Source: an uncultured Clostridia bacterium
GTDB lineage: Bacteria > Bacillota > Clostridia > Oscillospirales > Ruminococcaceae
Direction of reading: 5' to 3'
Assembly: GCA_947165805.1 (NCBI GenBank)
Contig: CAMVBT010000041.1
Coordinates: 1 to 12,303, forward strand
DNA: 12,303 nt
Part shown: piece after piece, positions 6,732-12,303 of the stretch
Numbering within the stretch: position 1 is the first letter of the stretch
How the letters are laid out: each line of letters opens with the position of its first letter
Position numbers and translations under genes: made by a program
The notes under the pieces: generated by a model
Told to the model about the DNA's origin: nothing
Database searches by the model: none
The model's input: only the letters and a program-made list of their open reading frames with translations

Positions 6732-8710
6732 AAAGCGGAGAAGACAGGATCATGCGCGCCCTCGGTGACATTGGTGACGATCTTATAGCTAAAGCCGCGC
6801 CTTCATACCCCGAAGACGGCGGAAAGACCGCCCGGGTCACAAGAAGTGAATGGCGCAGATACGCGGTCACACGCGCTCTCGGGATAGCCGCGGCAGTCGT
6901 GCTCATAGTCGGAGCGGGTCTGCTGCTGTGGAAATATCGGGATAAGATAGGTGTCGGCGAAACAGCGGGGCAGGGCAGCGTGACCGAGCCTGCCGGAGCC
7001 GTGACGGACGCCGTGACCGACAACGTCCCGATGTTTGAAACGAACTCCGACCGCCTGAAACGCCTGTACCCGGAGATGTTCGGACTGGATCCCGGAGCAT
7101 TGGGGCTGAGTCTGGGCTTTAAGGAAGACGATAACGGCGAGTGGGTCTACACGCTTTACAGTCTTGGTGAGGTGTGGCTCTCGTCCGTGCCGCCTTTCGA
7201 CCCGGGCAGAGCGCAGTATATAAGCGCCGCCGATATGAGCGCGGTGCTGAGCACCTATGATCTGAACGATATCGGCTATATAGTCCGCTATGACCCGAAA
7301 ACCGGCGAAGTGACCGACGCCACTGCGGAGGAAACAGACAAGGTATTTGAACAGCTCGGCATCGATAGAAAAATACCTTTGCCCGAAGTAAAACCGGAGC
7401 CTCCCGAACCCGAGGCCGTCGAGCATACCGAGTATAAGACGATACCGATACAGAGCAAAGAGTACTTCGACAGAATGCCCGCCGCCGGTGAGGGCGACGT
7501 ATTCAGCTTCAATATGGCCGTGGTCTGCGGCAGCGACTTGTATCAGTATGTCAATTACGGCGCGATACCCTACGGCAGCGTGGAAGAAATGCTGCCGCAG
7601 TACAGCCTGAAACCCGTTGAGGCAAGGGAACTTTGGAACATCATGAAGTCCGTCTGCGAGGACGGCAGATTTATCCCGGAAAAGGCGGAGCTCACATTCA
7701 GAAAGACCACTGTATATGACTACTTCACCGATGAGGAGCGCTCGCTTCCGGCGTATTATGACGTGACGTATTACCGCCTGACGGACGACTTCATCATATC
7801 CGTCGGCATCGACGAATGGGGCACGGGGATCCGCCTGCTGCGCAGACTCGATATTGAGGACGATACCCCGTACAGCGGGAAAATGTACGCGATACGCGGC
7901 ATATTCGAGCTGCTCTGGAAAGCCGCTGAAAAGGAGCCCGACAAGTACGGCAATATGAGCATAGTGCTCGTTCACGATGTCGTCGATAAGAATTACGCGG
8001 ACTTCGGTTATTACGTTGAGGCGATAGTTGAGGACGAAGCTGCCGCCAATGAACTGTATGATGAACTCACGGCAGCGGGAGCCGATATGACGCTGCTTAT
8101 GGTATCAACGACCGCGCGGGAGCAGGAGAGCTATATCCCGATAGAATGGTATGAAAACACCGCAGACCGCGGACTTGTGAAAACGGAGCCGAATACAGGC
8201 TACGGCAATCAGTACATCGCCGTAGGCAATTGGGTGTTCAAGGGCGCTGTGCATTATTCCGACAGTCTCGATTCGCTGCTGTCCATGCTTTCGGAAGAAA
8301 GTGAGGAAATAAAAAAGACCCTCGCGGAAAATTCCCTCGACGAGCTGCGCGTAACGCCTTACGCCGACGTGTTCGACCCGATACTTCTGCCGTACACGAC
8401 GGACAGTGTTTTCTACGATCTCGGCGAGAACATAGTCGAGGTAGACGGGGAAGGCAGAGTGCGGAACTGGAGCTATGACTTCAGGATGAAGAATGTCCGC
8501 AATGTCGCGCTGAGCTTCCGGCTTGTACGCCATTTTTCCGAGTCTGGCATAGGCGAGTATGTGATAGACCACCTCGATTTCGTGTACGACGATACAGGCG
8601 AAAAGCCCCGTTGGTATATCCGCATAACCGCCGACCCGAAATACCACGACGCGATAAAGAAAAAGGCGGAGCTCTGCCGTATGGGCGAGTTCTACTATGA
8701 GATACAGTAG
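6728..8710 (+). CDS. Putative membrane anti-sigma factor / envelope sensor partner of the ECF sigma factor
   Basis: The product is 660 aa with AGGAGG at 6712-6717 ahead of the start. The cytoplasmic head (1-47) carries IMRALGDIGDDLIAKA, a short acidic helix common at the N-terminus of proteins encoded next to ECF sigma genes in Ruminococcus-type Clostridia. It has no Cys or His, so it is not a zinc anti-sigma domain. One membrane helix spans about 49-68. RDKIGV follows, then a Thr/Glu/Ala-rich linker (about 77-105) and an ectodomain to 660. Residues about 320-476 and 555-660 resemble regions of the protein at 1-2577. Two beta-alpha-beta-like units are suggested (YYVEAIVEDEAAANELYDEL; WYIRITADPKYHDAIKKKAEL). 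The expected role is to hold the sigma factor at the membrane and release it on an extracellular signal; this follows from gene pairing and topology, not from a recognised anti-sigma domain. Confidence 0.9.
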   Translation: MKSGEDRIMRALGDIGDDLIAKAAPSYPEDGGKTARVTRSEWRRYAVTRALGIAAAVVLIVGAGLLLWKYRDKIGVGETAGQGSVTEPAGAVTDAVTDNVPMFETNSDRLKRLYPEMFGLDPGALGLSLGFKEDDNGEWVYTLYSLGEVWLSSVPPFDPGRAQYISAADMSAVLSTYDLNDIGYIVRYDPKTGEVTDATAEETDKVFEQLGIDRKIPLPEVKPEPPEPEAVEHTEYKTIPIQSKEYFDRMPAAGEGDVFSFNMAVVCGSDLYQYVNYGAIPYGSVEEMLPQYSLKPVEARELWNIMKSVCEDGRFIPEKAELTFRKTTVYDYFTDEERSLPAYYDVTYYRLTDDFIISVGIDEWGTGIRLLRRLDIEDDTPYSGKMYAIRGIFELLWKAAEKEPDKYGNMSIVLVHDVVDKNYADFGYYVEAIVEDEAAANELYDELTAAGADMTLLMVSTTAREQESYIPIEWYENTADRGLVKTEPNTGYGNQYIAVGNWVFKGAVHYSDSLDSLLSMLSEESEEIKKTLAENSLDELRVTPYADVFDPILLPYTTDSVFYDLGENIVEVDGEGRVRNWSYDFRMKNVRNVALSFRLVRHFSESGIGEYVIDHLDFVYDDTGEKPRWYIRITADPKYHDAIKKKAELCRMGEFYYEIQ

Positions 8711-8812
8711 CCGCTTGCGCTCGAGGCGCGGTACCCGAGCTGTCAGTCCATCGGTTACTTTACTGATATTGACAAGTTGCCTGCCTCGCAGCCGTTAGCT
8801 TTGTTCAAGCAG
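8711..8812. other. Non-coding stretch with a degenerate partial repeat copy
   Basis: No credible coding sequence is seen. ACAAGTTGCCT at 8772-8782 matches the start of the core of the repeat units further on (8855-8874 and 9109-9128), suggesting a decayed third copy. GTTAGC (8794-8799) can pair with GCTAAC (8815-8820) to form a weak hairpin. This would be the 3' untranslated region of the gene ending at 8710. Confidence 0.4.
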
Positions 8813-8920
8813 TCGCTAACGCTTGGTAACGGGAACAAGAGGTCGCTCCGCTCGAGTTGCCTCCGGCGGCCAGCTTTTTGAAAAAAGCTGGGCAAAAACT
8901 TTTCTATCGCTTCGCCTTGC
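8813..8920 (+). repeat. Palindromic intergenic repeat unit, left copy
   Basis: This unit has the same parts, in the same order, as the inverted copy at 9063-9165. The outer segment 8813-8840 matches 24 of 28 bases, 13 of them consecutive. The core 8855-8874 is identical over 20 bases. A hairpin (8870-8891, CCAGC/GCTGG plus a T/A stem) follows, and then an inner segment CGCTTCGCCTTGC (8908-8920) identical over 13 bases. No transposase is present, so it is a non-autonomous MITE- or REP-like element or a structured terminator repeat. The hairpin lacks a U-tract after it. Confidence 0.8.
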
Positions 8921-8976
8921 TATGGGGGCAGGTAGTACGCCTTCTGAGAGTAAAAGAAACGTAAATAACAAAAATA

Positions 8977-9013
8977 ACTGCTCCTTTTGATGCCGAAAGG
9001 AGCAGTATTTTTT
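8977..9013 (+). terminator. Bidirectional intrinsic terminator between convergent genes
   Basis: An 11-bp perfect stem (ACTGCTCCTTT 8977-8987 with 8996-9006, 8-nt loop) is followed by A and six T residues (9008-9013). On the opposite strand the stem is followed by a T-rich stretch (complement of 8963-8975). It can therefore end transcripts from both the plus-strand gene ending at 8710 and the minus-strand gene ending at 9151. It lies near the centre between the two inverted repeat units. Confidence 0.85.
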
Positions 9014-9062
9014 ATGCTTTTAGTGTCCTTAACTCCGAAAAGAGGTAGTGCGTAAGGAGTCT

Positions 9063-9165
9063 GCAAGGCGAAGCGGTTTGTTTTAGGGTCCAGCCCTTTT
9101 TTAAAAGGGCTGGCCGCCGGAGGCAACTTGTTCTCGTTCTTGTTCCCGTTCTAAAGCGTAAGCGA
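9063..9165 (-). repeat. Palindromic intergenic repeat unit, right (inverted) copy
   Basis: Read on the minus strand, this unit runs from the last codons of the gene at 9151 through the outer segment (9138-9165), the core (9109-9128), a perfect hairpin CCAGCCCTTTT/AAAAGGGCTGG (9090-9113) and the inner segment (9063-9075). The hairpin is longer than in the left copy but its base is the same, so the stem has changed on both sides together, which suggests a conserved fold. The outermost 15 bases are coding: they supply the last four codons and the stop of the minus-strand gene. Confidence 0.8.
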
Positions 9166-12100
9166 AAATTCTATCTCGCCGAACATCAGTCTCCCCGTTT
9201 CGTTGTCGATGTACTCGACGCAGTACCGGTCGCTGAAGCCCGTCAGCCCGTATATCTGATTTTCCTTGAATATATCGGTCACCTTCGCCGATTCGCCGGT
9301 GACGAAGTTCACGGCTATACGCCCGTACGATGTCACACGGGTGATGAACCAGTCTCCCCACAGCAGATGATTGAGGTATGTGGCGTCCGTTTCGCCGCTC
9401 CTTCTCCCGAGCAGCTCACGGAAGCTGAATACCTTTGTCAGCCCGTCGGACTTCCTTGTGACCGAAACGCGCGAGAAATCGCTGACATCGGCGTTCAGGG
9501 CGGCGGTGTTGTAGTACGAACGCGCGAAATATTCGCTGTTTTCAACGGTCATGCGCATAAGACCATCAAACAGCTCCGGAGCCTCGGTCGTTTCGCCGGT
9601 GTCGAGATCGTATCTGTACCCGCCTGCCAACTGATCCGTCATTGTATATTCGATATAGCTGCCGTTCAGCCGCACGAGATTCGTCGCGTAGCCGTAATTC
9701 CAGTTTATCCCGGGCTCGGCATCGGGGGTAAGGAGCTTTTTCGTATGCCTGTTGTACGCGTGCAGCGTGTCGCCGCCGACGAGCACCCAGTCCTCGTTCA
9801 TGTCAGCTGTGGCCGACCACGATCCCGTTGTTATATATTCCGTTTCAAAGGTGTGCATATCAATGCGCATCATTCTGTCGTCGTTGCGTATCGTCTCGAA
9901 GAGGTCGTTTTCGTCAGCGACCAGCGAAGCCCCGGTCTGCTTAAGCATATCCGTCACGCCGACAGCCTTTCCGTCCTTCACGAACACGAATATCTCATAA
10001 GAGTTGCACTCCTCCGTGGCCGTGAAGCCGAGCTGCTTGCGTATCACATAGTCGCACCGCTCATTGCCGACGTATCTTACCTGATAGTCGGCTCCGCTGA
10101 AATAATCGCGTGCGCGGAGGGCTTCGAGCCTTTCGCCCTCCAGTGTTTCCTCCGCCCATTTCTTCTGATACTGCCAGTTCTCTTCGTTCTCGTAGCCGTC
10201 TATCATTTCGTAGTCGTAGTCCGCGGTGACTGCGTCAAGGTCGAGAATTGGCTTTACGGTCAGGCTTATCGTTTTTTCGGGCTGCTTCACCTCGATCATG
10301 CCCTCGGGCGGTTCGTCCTCCGTTTCTTCGTTTTCCGGTATCACGAATTCCGCCGTGCAGGTCACGGAGCAGTACGGGTCGCCGCCGTCGGGGCGCGTGT
10401 CGTCGAAAGTCATCGTTAAGCTGTATCTGCCGGGAGCCAGCGGCGCGAACGCGTCCCACAGCACGGTCTCTTTCACCGTGCTGCCGTGCCTTATCACGTT
10501 CTCCGTGCTGACGGTCGAGTCAAAGACGTGCTCCCAGCCGGTCTCCTCCGAGTATACGTTTATCGAGTACGGGCGCTCCGACATTATTATCCCCATACCC
10601 CTGTCTGAGCCGTAATTGCCATGCTTTACGGAAGCTATAACGCCTCTCGGGGAGACCTCCTCAACGGTCATGGTAAGTCCGAGGATATTCGGCGTGTCCT
10701 CGGTTATGTCGAACTCCGCGTAGAGGTTGAACACCGCCAGCTCCGCGTCCGTTTCCGTGCTGTATGCGTGTACGGGCTTGCGGACGCGGTAATGCCCGGG
10801 CGCGAGAGCTTTCAGCGGTCTTCCGTCGTCCGTGAACGGCACCTCCGTCCGCACAAGCGCGTTCTCGCTGACAATGTTGTCGGCGGGGTCGGGCGTCAGC
10901 ATATCCTTCCATGCGTTGTCCTTGTCATAGGTGTGCCATTCTCCGTCGGAAAACTGCGTCTGGAGCTCATACCCGTAGACTATTTTCAGATAAAATCTGT
11001 CCGTGTATTCTCCGGTCAGCTTATAGTCAAGGAACATCGAGTTCGTGGTCACATATTCGGGCTTTGCCGAAACGCAGCCCGCGCCGGTCTTTTTCAGATA
11101 TTCGGCAGTTTCGGCATCGCGCTCGGAGAGCGGAGCCGTGGTGTCGGCTGAACTGTCGCCGGACGGATATTCCTGCCGGCAGTATTCCTTTATCATCTGC
11201 GCTTGCGGAGAATCGGAGCGCCAGACGCTTGTATCGGGGGAAGAGATAAAGAATAAGTCTCCCCCTCCGGATATCCTGTTGATAAGAAGTATATATTTTT
11301 CCCCGACATCTGCCTGATGCTTCTTCATAGCAACATAAATATTATCTGCTATATCATCGGCGCCCTTGTACTTATGAAGTACGCGGCAGTCATAGGATGT
11401 CCTGTCCTCTGCGATATCTATATCAATATCCGTTATTTCCGCTTCCACGATATATTCGGCTTCCCGTACCGCTTCAATCGGATCATCGGTCCTTGTGACC
11501 TTTGGTCCTATATCTTCATCACTCTGGGAGGGTACCAACCCGTTATCACTGAGGTATCGTTTCAGCTCATCGACATTGCCGAAGCCGGTCTCCGTAACAC
11601 GGAGCCCCGTTCCTGCCGACAGTATCGTTCCATTTTCATCGGTAACGAAGAATATGTCGGAAGCAAGATAATACCTGTCTGAATCAAAGAATACCGCTCT
11701 TTTTTTCACCACGGGAAGGATAAAGTACCCTCCTTCCTTTAACGGAGACTCTTCATATATATAGGAACTGCCGGAAACATAAAGCTCCGTTTCCCGGGGT
11801 ATGGGATTTCCGGCTAATGTTTCCGTGCAGGTAATGCCGTAGACCGGGTCATTATTATCCGACCGGAGTAAGCGGTCGCATTTCGCCCAGATCACTGCGT
11901 AACTGCTCCCGACAAGATACTCAAGATCCGCTTCTGTTCTGTCCGAATTTCCTCCGGGTTCGACAATAATGTCTGTGGTCTCCGATACGGAGCTGTCCGC
12001 TCCGGTATTGCCGCTGACGGGTCCGGTGGAGGCGGACGCGGTTGTCGCGGCGCTCGTCGTGGTCGATGAGGGTCTGTCGGGCTCGCTCACCGCGATCTTA

Positions 12101-12303
12101 TCCCAGTTCATTACCAGCAGCACTATCCCGCCGACAGCGAGGAACAGCGCCGCCGCTATACCGAGCGTGCGCGTTATCATATAAATGCGCAGGTCGCGCC
12201 GGCTTATCTCCGCGCCGACTTCCCGGGACTGCGCGGAGCTGCCGTGTGCTGCGTATTCTCTCTCTTTCGGCATTGCTTCGATGACAAATCTGTCCCCGAG
12301 CTC
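9151..12303 (-). CDS. Large anti-sigma-like membrane protein with duplicated module, Ig-like domains and beta-rich C-terminus, 5' end outside window
   Basis: The ATG at 12273 is probably internal: the frame stays open to the window edge, and its upstream codons (LGDRFVIEAMP) align without gaps to IGDDLIAKAAP of the protein at 6728. Numbering from that Met, TRTLGIAAA begins a single membrane helix at about 36-54, followed by DKIAV and a Ser/Thr/Ala linker (67-100). Residues about 113-213 and 263-345 look like two copies of one module (pattern A-Y-x-I/V-x-A ... YV ... GG/GE-KY-F/I-L-x). Residues about 405-525 and 528-646 resemble tandem bacterial Ig-like domains, each with a W or LW segment before L-APG-x-Y-R/S. 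Residues about 690-1040 are beta-rich with YDLDTGETTE- and NFVTGESAKV-type turns, possibly a beta-propeller. It is presumably the sensor of a further ECF sigma factor beyond the window edge. The segment coding for the duplicated module is AT-richer than the rest. Confidence 0.85.
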   Translation of the reverse strand, partial: ELGDRFVIEAMPKEREYAAHGSSAQSREVGAEISRRDLRIYMITRTLGIAAALFLAVGGIVLLVMNWDKIAVSEPDRPSSTTTSAATTASASTGPVSGNTGADSSVSETTDIIVEPGGNSDRTEADLEYLVGSSYAVIWAKCDRLLRSDNNDPVYGITCTETLAGNPIPRETELYVSGSSYIYEESPLKEGGYFILPVVKKRAVFFDSDRYYLASDIFFVTDENGTILSAGTGLRVTETGFGNVDELKRYLSDNGLVPSQSDEDIGPKVTRTDDPIEAVREAEYIVEAEITDIDIDIAEDRTSYDCRVLHKYKGADDIADNIYVAMKKHQADVGEKYILLINRISGGGDLFFISSPDTSVWRSDSPQAQMIKEYCRQEYPSGDSSADTTAPLSERDAETAEYLKKTGAGCVSAKPEYVTTNSMFLDYKLTGEYTDRFYLKIVYGYELQTQFSDGEWHTYDKDNAWKDMLTPDPADNIVSENALVRTEVPFTDDGRPLKALAPGHYRVRKPVHAYSTETDAELAVFNLYAEFDITEDTPNILGLTMTVEEVSPRGVIASVKHGNYGSDRGMGIIMSERPYSINVYSEETGWEHVFDSTVSTENVIRHGSTVKETVLWDAFAPLAPGRYSLTMTFDDTRPDGGDPYCSVTCTAEFVIPENEETEDEPPEGMIEVKQPEKTISLTVKPILDLDAVTADYDYEMIDGYENEENWQYQKKWAEETLEGERLEALRARDYFSGADYQVRYVGNERCDYVIRKQLGFTATEECNSYEIFVFVKDGKAVGVTDMLKQTGASLVADENDLFETIRNDDRMMRIDMHTFETEYITTGSWSATADMNEDWVLVGGDTLHAYNRHTKKLLTPDAEPGINWNYGYATNLVRLNGSYIEYTMTDQLAGGYRYDLDTGETTEAPELFDGLMRMTVENSEYFARSYYNTAALNADVSDFSRVSVTRKSDGLTKVFSFRELLGRRSGETDATYLNHLLWGDWFITRVTSYGRIAVNFVTGESAKVTDIFKENQIYGLTGFSDRYCVEYIDNETGRLMFGEIEFSLTL

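Noticed and set aside
6803..7975. Minus-strand 390-codon frame opposite the membrane sensor gene
   Set aside because: It has no recognisable domain or ribosome site and overlaps a coupled sigma/sensor gene pair completely.
8711..9150. CRISPR array or small RNA gene in the repeat-rich gap
   Set aside because: The repeats are inverted and few, not regularly spaced direct repeats, and no promoter for an independent RNA is evident.
9367..10419. Plus-strand 350-codon frame opposite the large minus-strand gene
   Set aside because: It is a shadow frame; the minus strand has Ig-like and beta-rich domains in continuous frame here.

Overview
The window looks like chromosomal accessory DNA from a gut-type Clostridia bacterium, most likely in the Ruminococcus/Oscillospiraceae area. 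This is inferred from moderately high GC with frequent AUA isoleucine codons, strong AGGAGG-type ribosome sites, Firmicutes-style sigma-A promoter elements, and gene types common in that group: ECF sigma factors paired with single-pass membrane proteins carrying large ectodomains, BspA-type leucine-rich-repeat lipoproteins, and PhoP/PhoB-like 11-bp direct repeats. No ribosomal RNA, tRNA, CRISPR array, transposase or phage gene is visible.

Layout. (1) 1-2577 (+) is the 3' part of a gene for a single-pass membrane protein. The window opens inside its membrane helix, and it ends at a strong intrinsic terminator. (2) 2614-6092 (+) is a probable two-gene operon. Four TGTWA repeats at exact 11-bp spacing abut a good promoter (TTGATT, 17 bp, TATGAT). 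They are followed by a signal-peptide protein with four membrane helices (GTG start at 2721) and an 824-residue lipoprotein with BspA-like leucine-rich repeats, a middle domain with an acidic loop, and a parallel beta-helix-like C-terminal region. (3) 6174-8710 (+) is an ECF sigma factor translationally coupled (ATGA overlap) to a membrane protein with a short cytoplasmic head, one helix and a 590-residue ectodomain. (4) 8711-9150 is non-coding: two inverted copies of a palindromic repeat unit flank a bidirectional terminator between convergent genes. (5) 9151-12303 (-) is a third membrane protein of the same type. Its ectodomain has a duplicated module, two Ig-like domains and a beta-rich C-terminal part. 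Its 5' end lies beyond the window.

How the genes relate. The first, fifth and sixth genes are paralogues at their membrane-proximal part: a TR-x-LGIAAA helix start (visible in two) and a DKI-(A/G)-(I/V) motif just outside the membrane (visible in all three). Only the fifth gene shows its partner sigma factor inside the window. The other two are cut by the window edges just where a partner would be expected. The simplest reading is a local cluster of ECF sigma / membrane-sensor pairs in which a conserved membrane stalk is combined with different, partly shuffled extracellular modules, with a surface lipoprotein operon under probable phosphate-type control between them. The sensing function is inferred from architecture; no ligand or target gene can be read from the sequence.
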